A DNA stretch of 64,000 nucleotides from Salipiger bermudensis (GTDB lineage: Bacteria > Pseudomonadota > Alphaproteobacteria > Rhodobacterales > Rhodobacteraceae): contig NZ_JAIUZY010000003.1 in assembly GCF_020171625.1 (NCBI RefSeq), positions 558,001 to 622,000 of the forward strand, read 5' to 3'. Position numbers and translations under genes: made by a program. Within the stretch, counting starts at the first letter, position 1. Each line of letters starts with the position of its first letter. The notes under the pieces were generated by a model. The model saw only the letters and a program-made list of their open reading frames with translations. It was not told where the DNA came from and did no database searches. Below are positions 29,431-38,950 of this stretch, piece after piece.

Positions 29431-30744
29431 ATGGAACAGATGATCCCGATCGCGATCTTCCTTTTCGTGCTGTTCCTGCTGCTGGGCTCCGGCGTGTGGG
29501 TGGGCCTCGCACTCATGGGCGTGGCCTATGTCGGCATGGAACTCTTCACCTCGCGCCCCGCGGGCGACGCCATGATCACCAAGGTCTGGGCCTCGTCCTC
29601 GAGCTGGACCCTGACCGCCCTGCCGCTGTTCATCTGGATGGGCGAGATCCTGTATAGGACGCGATTGTCCGAGGACATGTTCCGCGGTCTCAGCCCGTGG
29701 ATGGCGCGCCTGCCCGGCGGGCTGGTGCATACCAACATCGTCGGCTGCACGGTGTTTGCCGCGGTCTCGGGCTCGTCGGCGGCCACACTGACCACGGTGG
29801 GCAAGATGTCGATCCCCGAGCTGCGCAAGCGCAACTACCCCGAGACCATGGTGATCGGCACGCTGGCTGGTGCGGCCACGCTGGGGCTGATGATCCCTCC
29901 CTCGCTGACGCTCATCGTCTACGGCGTCACGATCAACGAAAGCGTCACCAAGCTGTTCATGGCCGGCGTCCTGCCCGGGCTCGTCCTGGCGCTGATGTTC
30001 ATGGGCTACGTGGCGGTGATGTCCTTCGCCTCGAAGGGCTTCAACCCCGATCCCGAGCCGAGGATGAGCCTTCTCGAGAAGCTCAAGAACTCGCGCTTCC
30101 TGATCCCGGTGATCTGCCTGATCCTGGTGGTGATCGGCTCCATGTACATGGGCATCGCCACCGCCACCGAGGCCGCTGCCTTCGGCGTGATCGGTTCGCT
30201 GATCCTTGCCGCGACGCAAGGGTCGCTGACCTGGTCGAGCTTCAGCGAGAGCCTGATGGGTGCCGTGCGCACCTCGGCGATGATCGCGCTCATTCTCGCC
30301 GGGGCCTCGTTCCTGTCGCTGTCGATGGGCTTCACCGGCATCCCGCGCGGCCTTGCCGACCTGATTGCAAGCTGGGAGCTGACACGCTTCGAGCTGCTGA
30401 TGGCGCTTCTGGTGTTCTACATCATCCTCGGCATGTTCCTCGACGGGATCTCGTCGGTGGTGCTGACCATGGCCGTGGTCGAGCCGATGATCCGGGCGCA
30501 GGGCATCGACATCATCTGGTTCGGCATCTTCATCGTGGTGGTGGTCGAAATGGCGCAGATCACGCCGCCGATCGGCTTCAACCTTTTCGTGCTGCAGGGC
30601 ATGACCGGGCACGAGATGACCTTCATCGCGAAGGCGGCGATCCCGATGTTCCTGATCATGGTGGTGATGGTCTTCGTGCTGATCGCCTTCCCGGAACTCG
30701 CCACCTGGCTGCCCGACAACATCCGCAAGGGCCCCGGCGGCTGA
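29431..30744 (+). CDS. dctM: TRAP transporter large permease (DctM family)
   Basis: A 437-residue membrane protein with about 12 hydrophobic segments, typical of the sodium-driven channel subunit DctM. Conserved segments include NIVGCTVFAAVSGSSAATLTTVGKMSIPEL, ATLGLMIPPSLTLIVYGV and AQITPPIGFNLFVLQGMTG. It begins 1 base after the dctQ stop and is followed by two large palindromes that may end the transcript. Confidence 0.95.
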   Translation: MEQMIPIAIFLFVLFLLLGSGVWVGLALMGVAYVGMELFTSRPAGDAMITKVWASSSSWTLTALPLFIWMGEILYRTRLSEDMFRGLSPWMARLPGGLVHTNIVGCTVFAAVSGSSAATLTTVGKMSIPELRKRNYPETMVIGTLAGAATLGLMIPPSLTLIVYGVTINESVTKLFMAGVLPGLVLALMFMGYVAVMSFASKGFNPDPEPRMSLLEKLKNSRFLIPVICLILVVIGSMYMGIATATEAAAFGVIGSLILAATQGSLTWSSFSESLMGAVRTSAMIALILAGASFLSLSMGFTGIPRGLADLIASWELTRFELLMALLVFYIILGMFLDGISSVVLTMAVVEPMIRAQGIDIIWFGIFIVVVVEMAQITPPIGFNLFVLQGMTGHEMTFIAKAAIPMFLIMVVMVFVLIAFPELATWLPDNIRKGPGG

Positions 30745-30753
30745 ACGGCGCGC

Positions 30754-30812
30754 CCAAGAATTTTAGCTAAAATTCTTGGCCTCAAGATTTTTCGTACGAA
30801 AAATCTTGAGGC
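30754..30812. repeat. two adjoining perfect A+T-rich palindromes
   Basis: The first palindrome spans 30754-30779 (26 bp, outer arms CCAAGAATTTT, centre AGCT). The second spans 30779-30812 (34 bp, arms beginning GCCTCAAGATTTTT on the left, centre CGTACG). Both are uninterrupted and strikingly A+T-rich for this genome. They lie 10 bases past the dctM stop and would form strong hairpins in RNA; bidirectional terminator or dispersed repeat. Confidence 0.85.
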
Positions 30813-31250
30813 GCCCGCACCCCAGCTTTCGAAGCAGAACGACGGACAGCCGGCGATCGAGATCCTCATGCGGATGAGGCGGGCCAGCCACAACGATCGC
30901 GCAATCGCTCCGTCAACATGTGCCGACGGACAGACCGGCGCGCCAAGACCGTCCCGACCTCCTCTCCCGCAGCGAGTGTCCCACGGTGACAGGCCCGACA
31001 GCCTGTCGGTGGAGCCGAATTACGTCTTTGCCGAGGGTGGCAAGCGTGCGAAGGATGCGTATATCGGGCCGCGAGCGCGCCGCCGCACCTTGAAGGCGCA
31101 CTCACTGCGCCCGACCGGGCGCTGCTGCGGCAGGCCAAACCGGCTGCTCGACGCGCTGGCGCCGGGCACCATCACGAAGGCGGACCTTCGCGCCAGCCGC
31201 GTCTTCCGGGGCGGGCGCGACGCGGACCGCGCGCAAAGGGAGACATGCGC
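30813..31250. other. gap between the TRAP palindromes and rpe
   Basis: About 440 bases. An open plus-strand frame (30868-31254) overlaps the rpe start and has no ribosome-binding site or family signal, so I do not call it. Nothing else is recognised. Confidence 0.4.
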
Positions 31251-31952
31251 ATGAGCTTCGACCGTTCGATCAAGATCGCTCCGTCGATCCTGTCGGCAGA
31301 TTTCGCCAATTTCGGCGCCGAGATCCGCGCCATCGAGGCGCAGGGCGCCGACTGGGTCCATGTCGACGTGATGGACGGGCATTTCGTGCCCAACCTGACC
31401 TTCGGCCCGCCGGCGGTGAAGGCGTTCCGCCCGCATGTGAAGACCTTCATGGACGTGCACCTCATGATCGCCCCGGTCGACCCCTATATCGAGGCCTATG
31501 CCGAGGCGGGCGCCGACATGATCACCGCCCATGTCGAGGCAGGACCGCACATTCACCGCACCCTTCAGGCGATCCGCGCGCAGGGCGTGAAGGCCGGTGT
31601 GGTGCTCAACCCCGGCACCCCGGCCGAGGCCGTGGCCGATGTGCTCGACCTCTGCGACATGGTGCTGATCATGACCGTGAACCCCGGCTTCGGCGGTCAG
31701 AAGTTCATCCATTCCGGCGTCGAGAAGACCCGCAAGGTGCGCCAGATGATCGGCGATCGCCCGATCCACATCCAGATCGACGGCGGCATCACGCCCGAGA
31801 CCGCGCCGCTGGTGGTCGAGGCCGGGGCCGATGTTCTGGTCGCGGGTTCCGCCGTGTTCAAGGGCGGCTCGGTCGACACGCCCGAGGTCTACGGCGAGAA
31901 CATGCGCGCCATCCGCGAGGCCGCCGAAGGCGCCCGCGTGAAGGCGGCCTGA
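31251..31952 (+). CDS. rpe: ribulose-phosphate 3-epimerase
   Basis: Interconverts ribulose-5-phosphate and xylulose-5-phosphate in the pentose phosphate pathway (and the Calvin cycle where present). The 233-residue TIM barrel shows all the family motifs: [29 protein letters not shown] with the metal/catalytic Asp and His, [18 protein letters not shown] and the phosphate-binding IDGGI. The start at 31251 is preferred over 31245 because GGGAG then sits 8 bases upstream. First of a three-gene cluster with a redoxin and gph. Confidence 0.97.
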   Translation: MSFDRSIKIAPSILSADFANFGAEIRAIEAQGADWVHVDVMDGHFVPNLTFGPPAVKAFRPHVKTFMDVHLMIAPVDPYIEAYAEAGADMITAHVEAGPHIHRTLQAIRAQGVKAGVVLNPGTPAEAVADVLDLCDMVLIMTVNPGFGGQKFIHSGVEKTRKVRQMIGDRPIHIQIDGGITPETAPLVVEAGADVLVAGSAVFKGGSVDTPEVYGENMRAIREAAEGARVKAA

Positions 31953-31955
31953 GCC

Positions 31956-32510
31956 ATGCCGGTCGTCCCGCCCCTCTGCGATTTCGGACGGCCCGCGCCC
32001 GGCTTCTCGCTGCCGGACACGGACGGCCGGACCCATACGTTGCGCGACATCGCAGGGCCAAAGGGCACGCTGGTGATGCTCATCTGCAACCATTGCCCCT
32101 ACGTGCTCGCGGTGCTCGACCGGATCATCCGCGATGCCCGTGACCTGCAGGCCCTCGGCATCGGCGTCGTGGCGATCAGCGCCAACGATGCCGAGGCCTA
32201 CCCGCAGGACAGCTTCGAGAACATGCGGGCGATGGCGGCGAAGAAGGGCTTTCCCTTCCCCTATCTCTACGACGAAGAACAGGGCGTGGCCCGCGCCTAT
32301 GGTGCGGCCTGCACGCCGGATTTCTTCGGCTACGACGCCGCCGGCGGGCTGCAGTATCGCGGCCGGCTCGACGCCTCGCGCCGGGAGGCCGGCCCGGCCG
32401 ATCTGCGCCGCGACCTCTTTGAGGCGATGAAACAGGTCGCCGAGACCGGGCACGGACCGGCGGAGCAGATCCCCTCCATGGGCTGCTCGATCAAGTGGAA
32501 GCCCAACTGA
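31956..32510 (+). CDS. thioredoxin-like redoxin (AhpC/TSA-like)
   Basis: A 184-residue soluble protein without a signal peptide. The thioredoxin-fold opening reads FGRPAPGFSLPDTDGRTHTL, and the active-site region is LICNHCPYVLAV, i.e. a CxxC (C-N-H-C) motif. The protein resembles cytoplasmic thioredoxin-family proteins found across bacteria. It starts 3 bases after rpe. A role in disulfide or peroxide reduction is likely; the partner is unknown. Confidence 0.88.
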   Translation: MPVVPPLCDFGRPAPGFSLPDTDGRTHTLRDIAGPKGTLVMLICNHCPYVLAVLDRIIRDARDLQALGIGVVAISANDAEAYPQDSFENMRAMAAKKGFPFPYLYDEEQGVARAYGAACTPDFFGYDAAGGLQYRGRLDASRREAGPADLRRDLFEAMKQVAETGHGPAEQIPSMGCSIKWKPN

Positions 32511-32551
32511 CCGACGCGCCCGCCCTGCGCCAAGCCAAGGAAGGACAGCCC

Positions 32552-33229
32552 ATGACCGCGTCCCGCACCGCCCTGATCTTCGACCTCGACGGCACGCTGA
32601 TCGACAGCGCCCCCGACCTGCACATCGCGACCAACCTCGTGCTGTGCGACGAGGGCCTGCCCGAGATCACCTTCGAGCAGACGCGCAGCTTCATCGGCAA
32701 GGGGGCGGCCAACCTGATCAGCCGCGTCATGGCGGCGGTCGGACTGGGCGAGAACCCTGACGACCATGCCCGCCTGCTTGCCAAGTTCATGGCCCATTAC
32801 GAGGGCGAACCCGCCAACACCGTGCTCTATCCCGGCGTGGTCGACGCGCTGGCACGGCTCGAGGCGGCGGGGCATCCGATGGGGCTTTGTACCAACAAGC
32901 CCGACGCGCCCACGCGCATCGCGCTGCGCCATTTCGGCCTCGACCGGTTCATACAGGCCGTCGCAAGCGGCGACACCCTGCCTCAGCGCAAGCCCGATCC
33001 GGCGCCCCTGCAGCACGTGGCCCGCGCCCTCGGCGCCAGCCGGGCGCTCTATATCGGCGACAGCGAGGTCGATGCCGAGACCGCCCGGCGCGCCGGGCTG
33101 CCCTTCGCGCTCTATACCGAGGGCTACCGCAAGACACCGGTCTCGGAACTCTACCACACCTATGTCTTCGACCATTTCGACCAGCTGCCGGACATCGTGG
33201 CGCGCCACGGCCCCTCCGTCGAGGCGTGA
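32552..33229 (+). CDS. gph: phosphoglycolate phosphatase (HAD family)
   Basis: A 225-residue HAD hydrolase that removes phosphate from 2-phosphoglycolate. HAD motif I is FDLDGTLIDSAPD (residues 10-22) with the nucleophile Asp, motif II is CTNKP, and motif III/IV is the Lys in PQRKPDP plus YIGDSEVD. Cap domain is of the small helical type. The ATG at 32552 follows AAGGAAGGA. The rpe-gph pairing supports Gph over other HAD phosphatases, though substrate is by analogy. Confidence 0.88.
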   Translation: MTASRTALIFDLDGTLIDSAPDLHIATNLVLCDEGLPEITFEQTRSFIGKGAANLISRVMAAVGLGENPDDHARLLAKFMAHYEGEPANTVLYPGVVDALARLEAAGHPMGLCTNKPDAPTRIALRHFGLDRFIQAVASGDTLPQRKPDPAPLQHVARALGASRALYIGDSEVDAETARRAGLPFALYTEGYRKTPVSELYHTYVFDHFDQLPDIVARHGPSVEA

Positions 33230-33644
33230 GCGCGCCGCTCCCGTCGGTCATCTGCCATATTCCCGGCGCGCGCTGGACGGGACGGCCGTGGCACGGCGTG
33301 CACCGTTAGAACCCCTCAGTGAGCGTTGGTGAGGCCGTCACCAGCGCTCGCGGGCTCGCGTCCGAGCGTATGCGCGGCAGAGGGCGCGGACCTCGCTCTG
33401 CCGGTTAGGCTTTCGCCCTCGTCCGGGAACAAGCGCGCCGCTGACCATCGTGCCGAGCACGCGCCCCCGGCCAGAAATGTTGCCCGCCCCGCCCCACCTG
33501 CTTTGCCGGTAGGAGACCCGGCGACCGCGCCCTCGGGTCGCTGTAACCTTCCCCACCGGAAAGTCATTTGACGCCGGCCATAAGCCGTTGCCATAAGCTT
33601 TGGAAAACTTGGCAAAACACCGCAGTGACCCCGGAGGATCCCAG
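33230..33644. promoter_or_regulatory. upstream region of the ynjBCD-type operon
   Basis: About 415 bases without a gene. I tested it by eye for a TPP or cobalamin riboswitch. A small stem GCCGG...CCGGC (33505-33522) enclosing TAGGAGAC is reminiscent of a B12 box, but the upstream conserved parts are missing. The promoter should lie here. Confidence 0.4.
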
Positions 33645-34847
33645 ATGAAACCCATGCTTGCCGCCGCAGCCCTCGCGGCCGCGCTCGCCATGCCGGCCCT
33701 GGCCGATCCCGATCCCACCGACTGGGACGCGGTGACCGCCGAGGCGCAGGGCCAGACCGTGTACTGGAACGCCTGGGGCGGCTCCGACACCACCAACGAC
33801 TTCATCGCCTGGATCGGCGAGCAGGCCGCCGAACAGGGCGTGACGGTCGAACACGTGAAGCTCTCCGACACCGCAGAGGCGGTGAGCCGGGTGCTGGCCG
33901 AGAAGACCGCCGGCAAGGACGAGGGCGGTGCGATCGACCTCATCTGGATCAACGGCGAGAACTTCGCCTCGATGAAGGAGCAGGACCTGCTGTTCGGGCC
34001 GTGGGCCGAGGCGCTGCCCAACCGCGCCCTGACCGATCCCGAGAACACCGCCCTCACCGCGGATTTCACCGTTCCGACCGAGGGCATGGAAAGCCCGTGG
34101 GGCATGGCGCAGCTGGTGTTCTACCACGACAGCGCCCGCCTCGCCGAGCCGCCGCGCACCATGCCCACGCTGCTGGCGTGGACGCAGGCCAATCCCGGCC
34201 GTTTCACCTTTCCGCAGCCGCCCGATTTCCTTGGCGCGACCTTCCTGAAACAGGCGCTGATCGCGTTCTCGCCCGACATGATGGCCCTCGAGGGGCCGGT
34301 CGAGGACGCCGATTACGAGGCCACCACCGCGCCGCTCTGGGCCTTCATGGACGAGCTGACGCCGAACCTCTGGCGGCAGGGCCGGGCCTACCCGCAGAAC
34401 GGCGCGCGGATGCTGCAGCTGATGGCCGACAACGAGATCGATATCGGCTTCGACTTCAACCCCAACGCCGCCTCCAACGCCATCGCCAAGGGCCAGCTGC
34501 CCGACACCGTGCGTAGCCATGTGCTCGACGGCGGCACGCTGGGCAATGCGAGCTTCGTCGCCATCCCCTACAACGCCAACGCCAAGGCCGGCGCCATGGT
34601 GGTGGCCAACATCCTGCTCTCGCCCGAGGCGCAGGCCCGCATGGCCGACCCGGAGGTCTGGGGCCTCGGCACCGTGCTCGACGTGACCTCGCTCGAGCCG
34701 GAGCAGCTGCTGCTCTTCGACCGCATCGAGTTCGGCCCGGCGACGCTGTCGCCCGAGGAACTGGGCGAGATCCTGCCCGAGCCGCACCCGTCGTGGATGG
34801 TCAAGCTCGAGGAGGACTGGACCGCGCGCTACGGCGTCGCGCAATAA
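33645..34847 (+). CDS. ynjB: ABC transporter substrate-binding protein, YnjB type
   Basis: A 400-residue exported protein; signal peptide ends near MPALA (residue 21). The mature start DWDAVTAEAQGQTVYWNAWGGSDTTNDFIAWI is the YnjB hallmark, related to spermidine/thiamine/iron-type binding proteins. GGAGGA lies about 7 bases before the ATG at 33645. Stop and next start are 3 bases apart. The natural ligand of YnjBCD systems is not settled; thiamine or another small solute has been suggested. Confidence 0.9.
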   Translation: MKPMLAAAALAAALAMPALADPDPTDWDAVTAEAQGQTVYWNAWGGSDTTNDFIAWIGEQAAEQGVTVEHVKLSDTAEAVSRVLAEKTAGKDEGGAIDLIWINGENFASMKEQDLLFGPWAEALPNRALTDPENTALTADFTVPTEGMESPWGMAQLVFYHDSARLAEPPRTMPTLLAWTQANPGRFTFPQPPDFLGATFLKQALIAFSPDMMALEGPVEDADYEATTAPLWAFMDELTPNLWRQGRAYPQNGARMLQLMADNEIDIGFDFNPNAASNAIAKGQLPDTVRSHVLDGGTLGNASFVAIPYNANAKAGAMVVANILLSPEAQARMADPEVWGLGTVLDVTSLEPEQLLLFDRIEFGPATLSPEELGEILPEPHPSWMVKLEEDWTARYGVAQ

Positions 34848-34850
34848 TTC

Positions 34851-36533
34851 ATGTCGCTGCTACGGCGCGCCCCGGCCCTGACGCTGCTGGTCATGCTTGG
34901 GCCGGTCTGTGCCGGGCTGGCGGGCACGGTGCTGCCCGCCTTCGGCATCATGCCGGCGCTGGGAGGTATCGAGCCGGGGCTGACGCCGGTTTCCGAGCTC
35001 GCCGCTTGGCCGGGCCTGCCACGCGCCGTGGCACTGAGCGTGGGCACCGGACTTGGCGCCACGCTGCTGGCGCTGGCCCTCACCACGCTGATCTGCGCCG
35101 GCTGGCAGGGCACCCGGGCGTTTCGCTGGCTCGAACGGGTGCTGTCCCCGCTTCTGTCGGTGCCGCACGCCGCCGCGGCCTTCGGACTCGCCTTCCTGAT
35201 CGCCCCCTCGGGTTGGATCGCCCGCGCGCTGGCGCAGCTTCTGGGATGGGAGCGTCCGCCCGATCTGCTGATCCTGCAGGACCCGTGGGGGCTGTCGCTG
35301 ATCGCCGGGCTGCTGGTGAAGGAGCTGCCTTTCCTGCTGCTGATGACGCTGGCCGCCCTGCCGGCGCTGCGGCCGGGCCAGAGCCTCGCCACCGCGCGCA
35401 GCCTGGGCTACGGGCGCAGCGCCGGCTGGCTCAAGACGGTGTTTCCCCGGCTCTACCCGCAGATCCGCCTGCCGGTCTACGCGGTGCTGGCCTTCTCGAT
35501 GAGCGTGGTCGACGTGGCGCTGATCCTCGGACCGAACACGCCGCCGACGCTGGCGGTGCAGGTGCTGCGCTGGATGAACGACCCCGACCTCGCGCTGCGT
35601 ATGCGCGGCGCGGCAGGCGCGATACTGCAACTGCTGCTGACGCTGGGCGCGCTGGGTCTCTGGCGTCTGGGCGAGGCTGTCGTGGCGCGGCTCGGGCGGG
35701 CCTGGATCGAGGCCGGAGGCCGCGCCCAGCGCGACGCACCACTGCGCGCGCTCTCCTTCGGGGCGGGCGCACTGTCGGCGCTGGCGATCATCCTTGGCCT
35801 CGCGGCACTCGGCGCGTGGTCGGTGGCGGGGTTCTGGGGCTTTCCCGCGATGCTGCCCGACGCCATCACCGCCACAAGCTGGATGAAGCAGGGGCCGCAG
35901 TTGCTCTCCCCCGCGGGAGACACCGCGCTGATCGCGCTGGTCGCGACCGGCGTGGCGCTGGCACTGGTGCTGGCCTGCCTCGAGGCGGAGCACCGCTTCG
36001 GGCTGCGGCCCTCGGCGCGGGCGCTCTGGCTGCTCTACCTGCCGCTCATCGTGCCGCAGATCGCCTTCCTGCCGGGGCTGCAGATCCTCGCGCTGGTGGC
36101 CGGGGTCGACGGCACCATCACCGCCGTGATCGCCGCGCACGTGATCTTCGTGCTGCCTTACGTGTTCCTGTCGCTGGCCGACCCCTATCGCGGCTGGGAC
36201 GTTCGCCACGCCACCGTGGGCCACGCGCTGGGGGCCGGCCCGGCGCGGGTGTTCTGGCGGCTGCGCCTGCCGATGCTGCTGCGCCCGGTGCTGACCGCCG
36301 TGGCGGTGGGCTGCGCGGTTTCGGTCGGGCAGTTCCTGCCGACGCTGCTGCTTGGCGGCGGTCGGGTGCAGACGCTGACCACCGAGGCGGTGGCGCTGGC
36401 CTCCGGCGGGGCGCGGCGGGTGATCGGCGTTACCGCGCTGGCCCAGACCGCGAGCGCCTTCCTGCCCTTCGCGCTGGCGCTGCTGATCCCGGCTCTGGTC
36501 TGGCGCAACCGGAAAGGACTGAGACATGGCTGA
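34851..36533 (+). CDS. ynjC: ABC transporter permease, YnjC type (double permease)
   Basis: A 560-residue membrane protein with two BPD permease domains fused in one chain, about 12 helices. The first EAA-like loop is ATARSLGYGRSAGWLKTVFPRLYPQI, the second VGHALGAGPARVFWRLRLPMLLRP. This fused layout is usual for YnjC and iron/thiamine-type permeases. Its end overlaps the ATPase gene start by 8 bases. It makes the whole membrane pore of the importer. Confidence 0.9.
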   Translation: MSLLRRAPALTLLVMLGPVCAGLAGTVLPAFGIMPALGGIEPGLTPVSELAAWPGLPRAVALSVGTGLGATLLALALTTLICAGWQGTRAFRWLERVLSPLLSVPHAAAAFGLAFLIAPSGWIARALAQLLGWERPPDLLILQDPWGLSLIAGLLVKELPFLLLMTLAALPALRPGQSLATARSLGYGRSAGWLKTVFPRLYPQIRLPVYAVLAFSMSVVDVALILGPNTPPTLAVQVLRWMNDPDLALRMRGAAGAILQLLLTLGALGLWRLGEAVVARLGRAWIEAGGRAQRDAPLRALSFGAGALSALAIILGLAALGAWSVAGFWGFPAMLPDAITATSWMKQGPQLLSPAGDTALIALVATGVALALVLACLEAEHRFGLRPSARALWLLYLPLIVPQIAFLPGLQILALVAGVDGTITAVIAAHVIFVLPYVFLSLADPYRGWDVRHATVGHALGAGPARVFWRLRLPMLLRPVLTAVAVGCAVSVGQFLPTLLLGGGRVQTLTTEAVALASGGARRVIGVTALAQTASAFLPFALALLIPALVWRNRKGLRHG

Positions 36534-37164
36534 CGGGCTGAGGCTCGACACGCTCGAGATCCGCCTTGGCGGGCGCGTGATGGTGGCGCTCGACGCGCAT
36601 GTGGCGCCGGGCGAGGTGCTCACCGTGATGGGGCCCTCCGGCTCGGGCAAGTCGACGCTGCTGGCGGCGATCACCGGCGCGCTCGATCCGGCCTTCGCGC
36701 TGTCGGGCCGTATCCTGCTCGATGGCGAGGACGTCACCGCCCTGCCGACCGAACGGCGGCGCATCGGCATCCTGTTTCAGGACGAGTTGCTGTTCCCGCA
36801 TCTCTCGGTGGGCGGCAACCTCGCCTTCGGCCTGCCGCCTTCGCTGCGTGGCCGGGCAGCCCGGCGCGCGCGCATCGAACGTGCCTTGCAGGAGATCGGC
36901 CTCGAAGGCTTTGCGCGCCGCGATCCGGCGACACTGTCGGGCGGGCAGAAGGCGAGGGTGGCGCTGATGCGCACGCTTCTGGCCGAGCCCCGCGCGCTGC
37001 TGCTCGACGAGCCTTTCTCACGCCTCGATGCGGCGCGGCGCGGCCAGGTCCGCGAGCTGGTCTTCGCCCGCGCCAAGGCCCAGCGCCTGCCGGTGCTTCT
37101 GGTGACCCACGACCGCGAGGATGCCGCTGCCTCGGGCGGCGCGGTGATCGAGCTGGACGCCTGA
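36526..37164 (+). CDS. ynjD: ABC transporter ATP-binding protein, YnjD type
   Basis: A 212-residue ABC ATPase, short like YnjD. Walker [10 protein letters not shown] (about 33-41), signature LSGGQKARVALMRTL, Walker B LLLDEPFSRLD and the switch His in VTHDRED are all present. It overlaps ynjC by 8 bases, so the two are coupled. Energises the YnjBC importer. Confidence 0.93.
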   Translation: MADGLRLDTLEIRLGGRVMVALDAHVAPGEVLTVMGPSGSGKSTLLAAITGALDPAFALSGRILLDGEDVTALPTERRRIGILFQDELLFPHLSVGGNLAFGLPPSLRGRAARRARIERALQEIGLEGFARRDPATLSGGQKARVALMRTLLAEPRALLLDEPFSRLDAARRGQVRELVFARAKAQRLPVLLVTHDREDAAASGGAVIELDA

Positions 37165-37172
37165 ACGCGCCC

Positions 37173-37643
37173 TCAGGAGGCGCGCTTGAGACGGTCCTCG
37201 AGCGCCTTGGCGTACTCGGCCATCTTCACCCGGAAGCGCTTTTCGATGCCCGACTTGCCGAGCTTCATCGACTGCACCATCAGCCGCGCCGAGAGCGTCT
37301 TGGGCAGCAGTTCGATCTTCATCCCGACGCGCGTGCGGCTGCGCGACAAGGCCACGAAGTCGATCTGCGTCACGACCTCGAGCCCGCCGGACACCGCGCG
37401 ATAGCTGAGCGCGTTAGGCGGATCGTACTCCGTCAGCGTGACATCGGCGGTGCGGGTCTTGCCGCGGAAGCCGAAGGTCGCCTGCCAGCTCATGCCCCGG
37501 GCCGTGCCGGCCCCGCCCTCGGAGGTGCGGCGGGCGTCGATGCCGCGGCGCATGACCTGACGCTCGATCTGATCGAAGTCGGTGGCCTGTGCAAAGACCT
37601 GCTCGAGCGGCGCCTCGATGTCCTCGCGGGTGGTGAATTCCAT
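37173..37643 (-). CDS. SRPBCC-fold (START-like) protein
   Basis: A 156-residue soluble protein. MEFTTREDIEAPLEQVFAQATDFDQIERQVMRRG at the start is the typical first strand and helices of the polyketide-cyclase/dehydrase group, which bind hydrophobic ligands in a deep cavity. No signal peptide. It lies 50 bases after nudC on the same strand and may share its transcript. Ligand unknown. Confidence 0.83.
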   Translation of the reverse strand: MEFTTREDIEAPLEQVFAQATDFDQIERQVMRRGIDARRTSEGGAGTARGMSWQATFGFRGKTRTADVTLTEYDPPNALSYRAVSGGLEVVTQIDFVALSRSRTRVGMKIELLPKTLSARLMVQSMKLGKSGIEKRFRVKMAEYAKALEDRLKRAS

Positions 37644-37693
37644 CTGCTCTCTGCCCCGTTCTGCCCGTGGGTGTGTTGGCGGTCAGTCTTGCC

Positions 37694-38653
37694 TCAATCC
37701 AGCCGGTCCGCAAGCCAGTTGCGCAGCAGGAAATTCGCGATAGAGCCGCGCCTTGCCGGCTGCAGGGCGGGGTTCGAGCCGTCGAAGGCGGCGGCCAGCT
37801 CCTCGCGGCTGACCCAGGCCGCGGTCTCGATCTCGCTGGGATCGATCTCGATCTCCTCGCTCTCGGCCTCGCCATGGCAGCCGATCATCAGCGAGGCCGG
37901 GAACGGCCAGGGCTGGCTGGCGAGGTAGCGCACCGCGCCCACCTTGATGCCGGCCTCCTCGACCACCTCGCGGCGCACCGCCGCCTCCAGCGTCTCTCCC
38001 GGCTCCACGAAGCCCGCGAGGCAGGAGAACATACCCTCCGGCCACCCCGGCGAGCGGCCCAGCAGGCAGGCATTGCCGCGGGTGATCAGCATGATCACCA
38101 CCGGGTCGGTGCGCGGGAAATGGTGGGCGCCGCAGGACGGGCAGATGCGCTGCCAGCCGGCCATGAACACCTCGCTCGGCGTGCCGCAGCGGGCACAGAA
38201 GCCGTGGCTCTGGTGCCAGCCGAAGAGCGCGCGGGCGGTGGCGCCAAGCTCGGCGTCGCGCGGGGTGAGCTGGGTCAGCAGCGCCCGCAGCTCGACGAAC
38301 TGCGCCCCCGGACAGGCCGGATGGGTCTGCTCGGTGCTGTCGAGGAAACCGCCCTCGCCGGGCGCCGCGCCCTCCGGCTCCCAGCCCGAGATGTCATGCG
38401 AGAAGATCGCGCCCTCCTCGTCCCGGCCAAGGAACAGCGGCTCCCCACGCGCCTCTGCCAGCACCGGGTGATCCAGCGGCAGGCGGCAAAGGCCGGCGCC
38501 GTCCTGACGCATCAGCACCTTGCCCCGCCAGATCAGGATCGTGCGCGCCCCGGGGGCCTGCATCAGCGCCGCCAGTGCCGGGATGTCGCCGCGCAGCTCC
38601 GCCGCCCGGTCGAGCCCGGATCCGCCGAATGTCACCTCTTCCGCATGTCTCAT
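37694..38653 (-). CDS. nudC: NAD+ diphosphatase (Nudix hydrolase, RNA-decapping)
   Basis: Hydrolyses NADH/NAD+ to NMN and AMP and, in the family, removes NAD caps from RNA. The 319-residue protein has the NudC layout: an N-terminal domain, a four-Cys zinc ribbon (CARCG and CPSCG around residues 160-180), then the Nudix box GFVEPGETLEAAVRREVVEEAG in which all the G, E and R-E-x2-E-E residues fit. The typical C-terminal SQPWPFPASLM also identifies NudC. The ATG at 38653 gives MRHAEEV; longer readings are low-complexity. Confidence 0.95.
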   Translation of the reverse strand: MRHAEEVTFGGSGLDRAAELRGDIPALAALMQAPGARTILIWRGKVLMRQDGAGLCRLPLDHPVLAEARGEPLFLGRDEEGAIFSHDISGWEPEGAAPGEGGFLDSTEQTHPACPGAQFVELRALLTQLTPRDAELGATARALFGWHQSHGFCARCGTPSEVFMAGWQRICPSCGAHHFPRTDPVVIMLITRGNACLLGRSPGWPEGMFSCLAGFVEPGETLEAAVRREVVEEAGIKVGAVRYLASQPWPFPASLMIGCHGEAESEEIEIDPSEIETAAWVSREELAAAFDGSNPALQPARRGSIANFLLRNWLADRLD

Positions 38654-38950
38654 GGTCGCCCTGCCCCTGTCTTGCATCGCACCTGGCCCAGCCGGCCCAT
38701 GGCGGGCCTGCCCGATCGGCCCCGGCCCTGACGGCCCGATGGCCCGCCCGTGGCACATCCGCGGCAACCGCCAGTCGGTGCACGGAATTCCATGACATGC
38801 CCGCCGCGACGTGGCAAACCTGTTTCCCGGGAGCGCTTCCCCAACGGAAGCCTCTTCCGAAGGTTGAGTCCGGGCGTTTTGTCTTCTCGTGTGATCTTGC
38901 TGTTGGAAAACTGGACTAAGAGCGAATCATCTATAAGCAGGAGAGCCCCA

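Noticed and set aside
30868-31254. 128-codon frame ahead of rpe
   Set aside because: Arg/Pro-rich composition typical of a random GC-rich frame, no ribosome-binding site, overlaps rpe start.
33505-33522. Stem GCCGG...CCGGC around TAGGAGAC, reminiscent of a cobalamin riboswitch B12 box
   Set aside because: The other conserved riboswitch segments are missing upstream on either strand, and the downstream ynjB operon is not a B12 gene.
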